Source: an uncultured Phocaeicola sp. (lineage in GTDB: Bacteria; Bacteroidota; Bacteroidia; Bacteroidales; Bacteroidaceae). From it: a DNA stretch of 33,362 nucleotides. Under the pieces are notes generated by a model. The model searched no databases and was not told where the DNA came from. It saw only the letters and a list, made by a program, of their open reading frames with translations. The translations under genes were made by a program, and so were the position numbers. Location: positions 1-33,362 of the forward strand of contig CALUJS010000029.1 in NCBI GenBank assembly GCA_944321015.1. The letters are read 5' to 3'. Positions 15,061 to 22,495 of this stretch are shown here, one piece after another. Each line of letters begins with the position of its first letter. Position 1 is the first letter of the stretch.

Positions 15061-16557
15061 TCACTTCACGTAGTCCTCCCAGCGGGTGTTGCGCATGTCG
15101 CCGGTGCGCAGGAACGTGTCGTGCATGGCGAAGGCCGCGCTCAGGTTGTGGCAGGTATGTCCCTTGGCGCTGATGCGCAGGTAGTCGCGCAGCAGGTCGC
15201 GGTAGGACGGGTGGGCGCAGTGCTCGATGATGAGCTCGGCACGCTCCATGGGGCACTTGCCACGCAGGTCGGCCACGCCCTGTTCGGTCACGATGATGTC
15301 CACCGAGTGCTCGCTGTGGTCCTGATGGGAAACCATGGGCACGATGGCGCTGATTTTCCCCTCCTTGGCCACCGACGGGCAGGTGAAGAAGCTGATGTAT
15401 GCGCCACGGGTGAAGTCGCCCGAGCCGCCGATGCCGTTCATCATCTTCGTGCCGCACACGTGGGTGGAGTTCACGTTGCCGTAGATGTCGGCCTCGAGCG
15501 CGGTGTTGATGGAGATGACGCCCAGGCGGCGCACGATTTCGGGATTGTTCGATATTTCCGACGGGCGCAGCACGAGTTTGTCGCGGAAGAAGTCCATGTT
15601 GTCATAGATGTCGCGCAGGCACTCGTTGGTGACGGTGAGCGAACAGGTGCTACCGAACTTCACGCGTCCCTGCTTGATGAGGTCCACCACGGAATCCTGC
15701 AACACCTCGGTGTACATCTCGAAGGCGGGAATCTCCGGATTGCGGCCCAAGGCGCCGAGCACGGCGTTGGCAATGTTTCCCACGCCGCTTTGCAGGGGCA
15801 GGAAGGTCGAGGGGATGCGTCCGGCTTTCACGTCGGCGGCCAGGAAGTCGGCCACGTTCTGCCCGATGCGGTCGGTCACGGGGTCGGGCGCGGTGAAGGC
15901 GCGGGCCTCGTCGGGCTTGTTCACCTCCACGATGCCCACAATCTTGGCCGGGTCCACTTGGATGTAAGGCAGGCCGATGCGGTCGCCGGGGCTGTAGACG
16001 TCGAACGCGCGGCGGCGCGGCGGGTCTTGCGGCTCATACACGTCGTGCAGTCCCTTGATGGCCGTGCTGTGGGCGGCGTTCAGCTCGACGATGATGCGGT
16101 CGGCCAGGCGCGCCACGGTGGGGCTGATGCCCACGGCGGCGGTGAGGTATATCTTGCCGTCGGGGGTGACGTCGCAGGCCTCGATGATGGCCGTGTCCAC
16201 ATGTCCCAGGAAGTTGTAGCGCACGGCTTGCGCCATCTGCGACAGGTGCAGGTCGTTGTAGGCAATCTCGCCCCGGTTCACCGCCTTGCGGAAGTCGGGG
16301 TTGGTGGTGTAGGGCGCGCGGAAACGGATGGCCTGCGCGCGCGCCAGCACGCCGTCGCACGAGTCGCCCGTGGAGGCTCCCGTCAGGATGTTGATGCGGT
16401 ATGGCCGTCCGGTGGCATGTTCGGCTTCGGCTATTTTGGCTATCTCGGGCGTGACGGCTTTGGGCGTTCCGGCGGGAGTGAACCCGCTCAGTCCGATGGT
16501 GTCGCCGTCTTTGACAAGGCTGGCAGCTTCAGCTGCTGAGATGATGTGGTATCCCAT
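15061..16557 (-). CDS. Succinyl-CoA:acetate CoA-transferase (acetyl-CoA hydrolase/transferase family)
   Basis: 498 residues, the normal length for the succinate CoA-transferase class (SCACT, AarC/Cat1-like). It opens MGYHIISAAEAASLVKDGDTIGLSGFTPAG. The active-site region MYTEVLQD includes Glu284, matching the glutamate that forms the enzyme-CoA thioester in AarC. It also has the family segments GSTCSLTVTNE (302-312) and NGIGGSGDFTR (374-384), the latter with the glycine-rich CoA/oxyanion loop. It moves CoA between succinate and acetate in the cytoplasm, which in Bacteroidales fits acetate and succinate production during fermentation. The start is 35 bp downstream of a small membrane-protein gene, so the two are likely co-transcribed. 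No residue loss was noticed. Confidence 0.9.
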   Translation of the reverse strand: MGYHIISAAEAASLVKDGDTIGLSGFTPAGTPKAVTPEIAKIAEAEHATGRPYRINILTGASTGDSCDGVLARAQAIRFRAPYTTNPDFRKAVNRGEIAYNDLHLSQMAQAVRYNFLGHVDTAIIEACDVTPDGKIYLTAAVGISPTVARLADRIIVELNAAHSTAIKGLHDVYEPQDPPRRRAFDVYSPGDRIGLPYIQVDPAKIVGIVEVNKPDEARAFTAPDPVTDRIGQNVADFLAADVKAGRIPSTFLPLQSGVGNIANAVLGALGRNPEIPAFEMYTEVLQDSVVDLIKQGRVKFGSTCSLTVTNECLRDIYDNMDFFRDKLVLRPSEISNNPEIVRRLGVISINTALEADIYGNVNSTHVCGTKMMNGIGGSGDFTRGAYISFFTCPSVAKEGKISAIVPMVSHQDHSEHSVDIIVTEQGVADLRGKCPMERAELIIEHCAHPSYRDLLRDYLRISAKGHTCHNLSAAFAMHDTFLRTGDMRNTRWEDYVK

Positions 16558-16592
16558 AGATGTTCTTGTTTATGTTGATGTTTGTTCAGGGG

Positions 16593-16967
16593 TTATTCGT
16601 ATTTGCGGCGGAATATCTCGGAGTAGATGAAAGCCCGCCGGGCTTCCTCGGCCGTATCGAGCCGGATGGTTTCGCCGCGGGGTTCCGCCGGTTGCGGTTT
16701 CGGCCTTGCGGCGGCTTCGGGCGACGTCCGTTTGCGCTCATATGGACGCTCACGGGCGGGGATATGGACGCTCGCGGGCGGAGATATGGTCGCTTCCGCC
16801 TCCCGATATTCCCGCTCGGGAAGGGGCATGTCGGCCGGTGCGGGCGGCGGCACGGCGACGGGCCGCGCCGGATTGCGCTTGCGGTCACGGGCGGCTTCCC
16901 GGCGCATGTTGCGCGCCACGTAGAAGCCGATGACGGCTATGATGACGATGATTTGCACAAATTCCAT
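16593..16967 (-). CDS. Small single-pass membrane protein with conserved C-terminal motif; linker encoded by an ATAT array
   Basis: 124 residues. One N-terminal membrane helix (MEFVQIIVIIAVIGFYVARN) is followed by basic residues, a long proline/arginine/glutamate-rich linker, and a C-terminal helix EEARRAFIYSEIFRRKYE. I recall that ending as conserved in short Bacteroidales membrane proteins of unknown function. Its conservation and a good upstream -7 box argue that the gene is real. The linker at residues about 40-76 is encoded by the 22-nt ATAT array B, read on the opposite strand; since 22 is not a multiple of 3, successive units are read in different frames. The gene lies 35 bp upstream of the CoA-transferase. 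Confidence 0.7.
   Translation of the reverse strand: MEFVQIIVIIAVIGFYVARNMRREAARDRKRNPARPVAVPPPAPADMPLPEREYREAEATISPPASVHIPARERPYERKRTSPEAAARPKPQPAEPRGETIRLDTAEEARRAFIYSEIFRRKYE
16740..16849. repeat. 22-nt-period ATAT array B (inside a gene)
   Basis: ATAT at 16740, 16762, 16784 and 16806, exactly 22 nt apart, with a decayed unit (ATGT) at 16828. The first two units are nearly identical: ATATGGACGCTC, then G or A, then CGGGCGG. Later units diverge in the 18-nt part but keep the phase. The whole array lies within the coding sequence of the small membrane protein and encodes its linker. Confidence 0.88.
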
Positions 16968-17003
16968 ACGGGCGTCTTCTGTCTTGTTTTTTCACTCGAT
17001 GCC

Positions 17004-17011
17004 CAAAGGTA
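17004..17011 (-). promoter_or_regulatory. -7 box for the small membrane protein/CoA-transferase operon
   Basis: Minus-strand TACCTTTG, 36 bp upstream of the ATG at 16967. No clear TTTG is seen at the -33 distance (around 17031-17035). The rest of the region up to 17116 shows no gene. Confidence 0.55.
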
Positions 17012-17116
17012 AGCAATATTTTCATACTGCGCGCAGCTTTTATCCGGATTTTTATGCGTAGCTTTGCTTGGGAATGGGGCCGGACGCCAAGACACAGGAG
17101 TACATATATCGATGGC

Positions 17117-17361
17117 GAACGGTGAAACCGTTCCACACCGAGTAACCGCTGTGTGGCGCGGAATGCGCCACCTGCGGGCTACGAAGAAAAAGGGAAACGA
17201 CCTTGAAGAGGTCGAACGGGGAGCGGATTTGCCACTCATGTCAATGTGGGGCGTTTATGGAGTTCAACCTCTTTGAGGTCGTCCGTTCCCTCCGGATACG
17301 TCCGCAGGTGGCGCATTCCGCGCCACGCAGCGGTTACGCGTTGTCCGACAGCGTTGCTGTC
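17117..17361. repeat. Composite multi-hairpin repeat element, copy 2 (nearly symmetric)
   Basis: The order is hairpin GAACGG/CCGTTC (17117-17133), 36-bp module (17142-17177), 20-bp hairpin module (17198-17217), and a unique centre of about 44 bp. Then come an inverted 20-bp-type module (17262-17281), an inverted 36-bp module (17302-17337) and hairpin GACAGC/GCTGTC (17347-17361). The two 36-bp modules match 35 of 36 positions as inverted repeats, each holding GTGGCGC/GCGCCAC. The element is therefore an overall inverted repeat of about 245 bp with no coding frame of note. It ends 58 bp before the PatB start, and together with the -7 box at 17004 it fills the gap between the two genes. Confidence 0.85.
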
Positions 17362-17419
17362 TTCCCGCCTCTTTGAGTTTCATCCTTGATGCGTATTCAA
17401 TCTTAAAAACATAGTTGCA

Positions 17420-18592
17420 ATGACTGAAACATTCAATTTCGACGAACTTATTCCCCGCCGGGGCACGAACTCCGTGAAGTGGGACAGCGCTGCCGACGCG
17501 GACGTGTTGCCGCTGTGGGTGGCCGACATGGATTTTCGCACGGCGCCCGCCATCACCGAGGCATTGGCGCGCCGCGTGGAGCACGGCATTTTCGGCTATA
17601 CCCGTGTGCCGGATGCTTATTACGATGCCATTGCGGGATGGTTCTCGCGCCGCCACGGATGGGCGATTGACCGCCGCCACGTCATCTACACCATCGGCGT
17701 GGTGCCGGCCTTGTCGGCCATCATCCGGGCCCTCGCCATGCCGGGCGACAAGGTGCTGGTGCAGACGCCCGTGTACAACTGCTTCTTCTCCTCCATACGC
17801 AACAACGGCTGCATGCCCGAGGAGAGCCCGCTCCTGTGGGACGGCCGCACCTATCGCATGGACTTCAACGACCTGGAACGCCGGGCTTCCGACCCGCGCG
17901 TGACGCTCATGCTGCTCTGCAATCCGCACAACCCCGCCTGCCGCGTGTGGACGCGCGAGGAGCTGGAGCGCGTGGGCGACATCTGCCTGCGTCACGGCGT
18001 GACGGTGGTGGCTGACGAGATACATTGCGAGTTTGTCATGCCGGGCCATGCCTATACGCCCTTTGCCACCCTGGGCGGAGAGATTGCGCGCCGGGCCGTG
18101 TCGTGCGTGTCGCCCAGCAAGACGTTCAACATTGCCGGCCTGCAGATAGCCAACATCGTGGCACCCGACGATGAGACGCGCCGCCGCATCGACCGTGCCA
18201 TCAACCTCAACGAGGTGTGCGACGTGAACCCCTTCGGCGTGGCGGCCACCATCGCGGCCTATACCGAGGGCGAGCCCTGGCTGCTGCAGCTGCTGGACTA
18301 CATCAAGGGCAATTACGACTTCCTTGCAGCCTATTGCCGCGAGCATCTGCCCGCCTTCCCCGTGGCCGAGCTCGAGGGCACTTACTTGGCATGGATGGAC
18401 TGCCGCGCCACGGGCCTGACGTCGGAGGAGCTGGAGCACCGCCTGCTGGCCGAGGCCCACGTGTGGCTGAACGCCGGCTCGATGTATGGCGCGGCGGGCG
18501 AAGGCTTCATGCGCTGGAACCTGGCTTGCCCGCGCGCCCGTCTGGCAGAGGCGCTGGAACGCTTCGTGCGTTTTGTCGGCGGGCTGGGGTGA
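17420..18592 (+). CDS. PatB/MalY-type pyridoxal-phosphate C-S lyase (cystathionine beta-lyase-like)
   Basis: 390 residues, the usual size. Fold-type I aminotransferase features run the full length. They include VLPLWVADMDFRTAPAI near the start (substrate/dimer region typical of MalY/PatB), the FGYTR segment, and TPVYNCFFSSIRNNG. LLCNPHNPACRVWT, ADEIHCEFVMPGH and the PLP-lysine motif SPSKTFNIAGLQ follow, then the late RWNLACPRARLAEAL with the carboxylate-binding Arg. The family cleaves cystathionine or cysteine conjugates to pyruvate, ammonia and a thiol, though annotated aminotransferase activity is also common. It acts in the cytoplasm. No operon partner is seen, and the promoter is unclear because the hairpin repeat occupies the upstream region. 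Confidence 0.88.
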   Translation: MTETFNFDELIPRRGTNSVKWDSAADADVLPLWVADMDFRTAPAITEALARRVEHGIFGYTRVPDAYYDAIAGWFSRRHGWAIDRRHVIYTIGVVPALSAIIRALAMPGDKVLVQTPVYNCFFSSIRNNGCMPEESPLLWDGRTYRMDFNDLERRASDPRVTLMLLCNPHNPACRVWTREELERVGDICLRHGVTVVADEIHCEFVMPGHAYTPFATLGGEIARRAVSCVSPSKTFNIAGLQIANIVAPDDETRRRIDRAINLNEVCDVNPFGVAATIAAYTEGEPWLLQLLDYIKGNYDFLAAYCREHLPAFPVAELEGTYLAWMDCRATGLTSEELEHRLLAEAHVWLNAGSMYGAAGEGFMRWNLACPRARLAEALERFVRFVGGLG

Positions 18593-18601
18593 TGTGTGAT
18601 T

Positions 18602-18697
18602 TAAATCCAAATCGGTCATTTCGTTTCCAAAGCGAAAGCTCTTAGGAATCTTGCTACAGCAGTGAGCAATTCTAAGTTTAATGACCGATTCGGATTA
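18602..18697. repeat. Nested inverted repeats upstream of the VWA gene
   Basis: Outer arms ending in ATCGGTCATT (18602-18620) and starting AATGACCGAT (18680-18697) are complementary apart from one position and a one-base bulge. Inner arms CTTAGGAATCTTGCT and AGCAATTCTAAG pair imperfectly, and a short TTTC/GAAA hairpin sits on the left. RNA from this region would fold into a long branched stem about 35 nt before the VWA start. It could be a leader structure, a terminator for the PatB gene, or the end of an acquired segment. Confidence 0.6.
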
Positions 18698-18730
18698 GAA
18701 TTAGAATTGTTGTACATCTAAAAATCGATT

Positions 18731-19960
18731 ATGAAAAAGACAAGTAAGTTCTGGAAGTTGTTCAAGAAAGACAACAATCCACAAAAAGTAAAGGACACCA
18801 TCGAAAACCCGTTTCAAAGTGAACCGGATTTTGCCGATGTAGAAAATGCTGAAAAAGGAAACAGACCTGACACCAAAGAAGAGCAGGCGAACATCGGCAA
18901 AGCACGAATTTACAACTTGATTATTGTGGATGAGAGTGGTTCCATGAGTCATCTTCGTGAATCCACACTCTCGGGAATCAATGAAACCATCAGCACCATT
19001 CGCAGTGCCCAGAAAGAGTTTGCCGCAACACAGAAGCATACATTAACTCTTGTTACTTTCGACTCCGGCTCAAACAGACCGGATGTCCGGACAATGATTG
19101 ACAACCAACCTATCGCTGAAGTAAAAGAGTTCAAGGATTACATGCCTAATGGATGTACTCCGCTATATGATGCCATGGGACAATCGTTGACACGCCTCCA
19201 TTTATGCATAAAAAATGATAAAGATGCGACAGCTGTTGTTACCGTCCTGACCGACGGACTGGAAAACGCATCCAGAAAATGGAATGCAGCCGAATTACGC
19301 TGTCTGATAGAACAATTGAAATCGGAAGGCTGGTCTTTCGCGTACATGGGTTCAGCTCATAACGTAAAAGAAGTGACTGATTTGCTTTCGATTGAAAACG
19401 TCGTTGAATTCAGCCACGACGACCGCGGGGCCAGAAACACGTGGGAATGTGAACGGTCATCCCGCTTTGCCTACTATGAAAAGGTGCATTGTCTGTACAA
19501 GGCAGACAGGTCGATGTCGAGAGAGGAAATGCTGGAGAGCAAGCGTCGATACGCAAAGGAGTACTATGGGCCAAGGGTATCCAATGATCGTATTGATCAT
19601 CTTGACGAAAATGAAATCTTCGTGTTCGGAAGCAATGCAAGCGGCCATCACAACGGAGGAGCGGCAGCCTATGCGATGCGCAAATTCGGCGCCGTTTGGG
19701 GTCAAGGGGAAGGATTGCAAGGCCAAAGCTATGCCATCCCGACAACGGAAGGCATTGCAGACATGCGTGAGGCAATCAAAAGATTCGTATCATTCGCAGC
19801 CAACCATTCGGAGTTACGCTTTCTGGTTACACGGGTAGGTTGCGGTGTCGCAGGTTATTCCGTCGGTCAGATTGCTCCCCTGTTCAAGGAATGTATCCCA
19901 TTGGAGAACGTTGCATTGCCTTCCGACTTTTGGGACGTTCTCGGACTGAAAATGTATTGA
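18731..19960 (+). CDS. VWA-domain protein fused to an A1S_2505/macro-like phage-type domain
   Basis: 409 residues with no signal peptide, so cytoplasmic. Residues 1-55 are a charged N-terminal tail. Residues 58-230 form a von Willebrand A domain with a full MIDAS: Asp67-x-Ser69-x-Ser71 (VDESGSMSH), Thr143 (GCTPLYDA) and Asp175 (LTDGLEN). Residues about 230-290 are a linker. Residues 294-405 (EIFVFGSNASGHHNGGAAAYA, GLQGQSYAIPTTEG, LVTRVGCGVAGYSVGQIAPLF) match the A1S_2505 family of phage non-structural proteins, a macro-domain-like fold expected to bind nucleotides or ADP-ribose. Base composition is AT-richer than the neighbours and inverted repeats lie on both sides, suggesting acquisition. 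No partner ATPase, phosphatase or kinase is adjacent. The function is unknown; phage defence or stress response is only a guess. Confidence 0.82.
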   Translation: MKKTSKFWKLFKKDNNPQKVKDTIENPFQSEPDFADVENAEKGNRPDTKEEQANIGKARIYNLIIVDESGSMSHLRESTLSGINETISTIRSAQKEFAATQKHTLTLVTFDSGSNRPDVRTMIDNQPIAEVKEFKDYMPNGCTPLYDAMGQSLTRLHLCIKNDKDATAVVTVLTDGLENASRKWNAAELRCLIEQLKSEGWSFAYMGSAHNVKEVTDLLSIENVVEFSHDDRGARNTWECERSSRFAYYEKVHCLYKADRSMSREEMLESKRRYAKEYYGPRVSNDRIDHLDENEIFVFGSNASGHHNGGAAAYAMRKFGAVWGQGEGLQGQSYAIPTTEGIADMREAIKRFVSFAANHSELRFLVTRVGCGVAGYSVGQIAPLFKECIPLENVALPSDFWDVLGLKMY

Positions 19961-20080
19961 TTGTTTGTTGTTGCTGTCTGCTGATACCTCGCTTATAGCT
20001 TATATTAATTATAAAGGGGGAATGCGGATTCTTAATTATTTATCTGCGTCGGGAAAATAGCTTTTCGGTGAATATAAGGC

Positions 20081-20114
20081 GAGGGGAACCTATCTTCACA
20101 GACGGGTTCCCCTC
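20081..20114. terminator. Stem-loop downstream of the VWA gene
   Basis: GAGGGGAACC (20081-20090) pairs perfectly with GGTTCCCCTC (20105-20114). The plus-strand sequence after it is TTAGCTAATTAATTACTTTTG, T-rich but broken. It likely ends the VWA transcript; the 120 bp between the stop and this stem show no gene. Confidence 0.55.
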
Positions 20115-20148
20115 TTAGCTAATTAATTACTTTTGTTTAACCTAAAAT

Positions 20149-20172
20149 GCGCAAGGCCCGTCGGCCTTGCGT
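20149..20172 (-). terminator. Terminator of the second susC-susD operon
   Basis: A 9-bp perfect stem CGCAAGGCC/GGCCTTGCG (20150-20171) with a CGTC loop lies 21 bp past the susD-like stop. On the minus strand it is followed by CATTTTAGG. On the plus strand TATGTTTTTA follows, so it may work in both directions. Confidence 0.7.
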
Positions 20173-20192
20173 ATGTTTTTATGAGGCGTTTC

Positions 20193-22481
20193 TCATTCGG
20201 CCAGCGGGTCGAAAGTGCCCGGCGCGCCGCCACGGCTGTAGTCCTCCCAGCCCACGGTCTGTTCCATGGTGGGGTTGTTGGCTTGAGCCGACTGGGTGAG
20301 GCCCAGGATGTAGTAGCGCGGCTTGAAGTCGATGACGAGCTGCGTGTTGTTGGAGTCGTAGCCGTCGCCCTTCACGGTCTTGCGCACGAGGTACTGGTCG
20401 TAGAACTCGGTGAGTTTCTCCAGCTGGTCGTCCAGCGGGGAAGTCACGAGCGTCTCGCTCAGGTCTACCGCGTAGGCATCGCGCTCGGCACGGGTCATCC
20501 GCTTGATAATCGGGTCCGGATTGCTGGCGTCGCGCTCGGCGGGGTCGGTGCTGGTGGGAGCCCAGGTGCGTCCGCTCGTGCCGTCGGTGTAGTTATATTC
20601 GTCTTGCAGGCGGAACTCCATGTTGTCGCGGCGTTGGCCGTTCATCGGGGTCACGCCCAGCCAGGTGCAGGTGTTGCCGCCCCATCCGGTGAGCTTGCGG
20701 GCGCCGATGCTCTCGAAGTTGGCGCCGCCGTCGAAGAGCAGCCAGCGGCGCATGTCCTCGAAGCGCTTGCCTTCGTAGGCGAACTCAATCTGGCGTTCGT
20801 AGAGGATGGCCGACATGCAGGCTGCCTGGTCGCCCGAGATGTTGGCGGGCAGGCCGTAGTTGTTGTCCGACGGATATCCGGCACGTTTGCGGATGCGCTG
20901 CAGGTAGGTCACGGCCTCGGGCATGTTGCCCGTCATGCAGGCCGCTTCGGCCAAGTTGAGCAGCACTTCGGCATAGCGGATTTCCATGGTCGAGGTCTGG
21001 CAGCAGCGGAAGCCCACCGACTTGCCCTCGGTGTGGAAGTCGTAGTTGGGCGTGGAGTTCACGTCGAGGTCGTCGGAGAACTTGCGGATGTACATGCCGT
21101 GTACGCTTCCCAGCAGGTTGTCGGCACCGTAGGCGTCGCCGCTGGCCGGGTCGTTGTATTTTGCCGGGTCGTTATACCACACGTAGTTCCACAGGATGTA
21201 TTCCTCGCCTTTGTAGGGGTTGCTGGTCGTACCCGTGGTGGTGTTGGGGTCGCCTTGGAAACGCCAGTATTCGCCGGGGAAGGCAAAGGTGCGATAGAAG
21301 CGCGGGTCGCGGTCCAGATACGGATGTTCGGGGTCGTATTGGATGGATGAGGCATCGAGCTTCGTGTAGGAGTTGTAGCTCGACGGGCGCTTGCCGTCCT
21401 TCATCGGGAAGAGGTCGACAATCATGGCCGACGGGGTCTTACCCGTGTTGCCCAACGTGTTGGCGGGGCGGATTTGCTGCTCCCACGTGTTGTTGCGCTG
21501 GTAGTCGGGTGCCAGATCGGGCACATTGCGGTTATAGAGCGACACCCACACGCCTTCGGGGTTACCGCTCAGACCCAGGAACATGTTGGCCCAGCCCGAG
21601 CCGTTCACGCCGGGGGCATCTTCGTTGGCCAGTCCGTAGCCGCAAGCATCAATGTCGGGCTTGGCTTTGGTCATGAAGTCGTAGGCATTCTGCCAGCGTT
21701 GCGGGTCGTTGTCGCGGTTGAAGAGCGGGCTTGCCCACAGCAACAGCACGCGGCCTTTCAGAGCCAGGGCCGTTCCGGTGGTCACACGGCCGTAGTCGCT
21801 GCCCGACCAGCGGTTTTCCAGCGTGCGTTTGCGCAGCATGGTGGCCGCCTTGTCCAGGTCTTCGCAGATGAAGTCGATGCAGGCTTTCGTCGTGGAGCGC
21901 GGCATGGCCGAGCTGGAGCTGGCGTCGAGCACGGTGGTGACGATGGGCACGCCGCCGTAGTAGCGCACCAGGTAGTAGTAGCACCATGCGCGCAGGAAGT
22001 AGGCCTGGCCCAGCAGCTCGTCCTTCTCGTCTTGCGACAGGGCGCCGTTCTCGATGCCGTTGATGGCGTCGTTGATGTTGCGGATGCGTCCCCACGCGTT
22101 GGCGTTCAGTCCGTAGGGGCTGGTGCCTTGGAAGTATTCCGGAGCCTGGTCGGTGCCGCTCACGGTGTTCAAATCCTTTTGCGGGTCAACGAAGCAGCCG
22201 AAGCCGGAGTATTCTTCGGTGCTCTGCGAGTGGTCGTCCTGCAATCCCATGCTGGGGAACTGCCACAGGCGGGCGCCGGATGCGCCCTGAATGTTGGGCT
22301 GGCACCAATAGTAGAGGTCGTTGATGCGGCCGTCGGCTCCGCTGTAGTAGTCGTAGATTTCGGACGACGTGTTATCGTAGTTCTTCATGTCCTGCAGGAA
22401 CTGGTCGCTGCACGAAGCCATCGAGAAGGTCAGCGCAGCGGCTCCCAGGAGCGCTTTGGAGTAAAATATGGTTTTCATCAT
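20193..22481 (-). CDS. Large SusD/RagB-family nutrient-binding lipoprotein
   Basis: 762 residues, longer than the common 500-650 for SusD homologues. It begins MMKTIFYSKALLGAAALTFSMASC, with lipobox Cys24. SusD signatures include GQAYFLRAWCYYYLVRYYGG with VPIV next (TPR-type helix), LALKGRVLLLWASPLFN, and the late IRYAEVLLNLAEAACMTG and ERQIEFAYEGKRFEDMRRW segments. It should bind ligand at the cell surface and close over the SusC barrel encoded 14 bp upstream. The additional length lies mainly in loops between the two helical halves. The start could be the first or second Met. The ligand cannot be assigned from this gene alone. Confidence 0.93.
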   Translation of the reverse strand: MMKTIFYSKALLGAAALTFSMASCSDQFLQDMKNYDNTSSEIYDYYSGADGRINDLYYWCQPNIQGASGARLWQFPSMGLQDDHSQSTEEYSGFGCFVDPQKDLNTVSGTDQAPEYFQGTSPYGLNANAWGRIRNINDAINGIENGALSQDEKDELLGQAYFLRAWCYYYLVRYYGGVPIVTTVLDASSSSAMPRSTTKACIDFICEDLDKAATMLRKRTLENRWSGSDYGRVTTGTALALKGRVLLLWASPLFNRDNDPQRWQNAYDFMTKAKPDIDACGYGLANEDAPGVNGSGWANMFLGLSGNPEGVWVSLYNRNVPDLAPDYQRNNTWEQQIRPANTLGNTGKTPSAMIVDLFPMKDGKRPSSYNSYTKLDASSIQYDPEHPYLDRDPRFYRTFAFPGEYWRFQGDPNTTTGTTSNPYKGEEYILWNYVWYNDPAKYNDPASGDAYGADNLLGSVHGMYIRKFSDDLDVNSTPNYDFHTEGKSVGFRCCQTSTMEIRYAEVLLNLAEAACMTGNMPEAVTYLQRIRKRAGYPSDNNYGLPANISGDQAACMSAILYERQIEFAYEGKRFEDMRRWLLFDGGANFESIGARKLTGWGGNTCTWLGVTPMNGQRRDNMEFRLQDEYNYTDGTSGRTWAPTSTDPAERDASNPDPIIKRMTRAERDAYAVDLSETLVTSPLDDQLEKLTEFYDQYLVRKTVKGDGYDSNNTQLVIDFKPRYYILGLTQSAQANNPTMEQTVGWEDYSRGGAPGTFDPLAE

Positions 22482-22495
22482 TATGCTTGTGTTTT

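Noticed and set aside
17371..17401. Promoter for the PatB gene (TTTG at 17372, TATTCAAT at 17394)
   Set aside because: The -7 candidate matches only the TA of TAnnTTTG; too weak to list as a feature.
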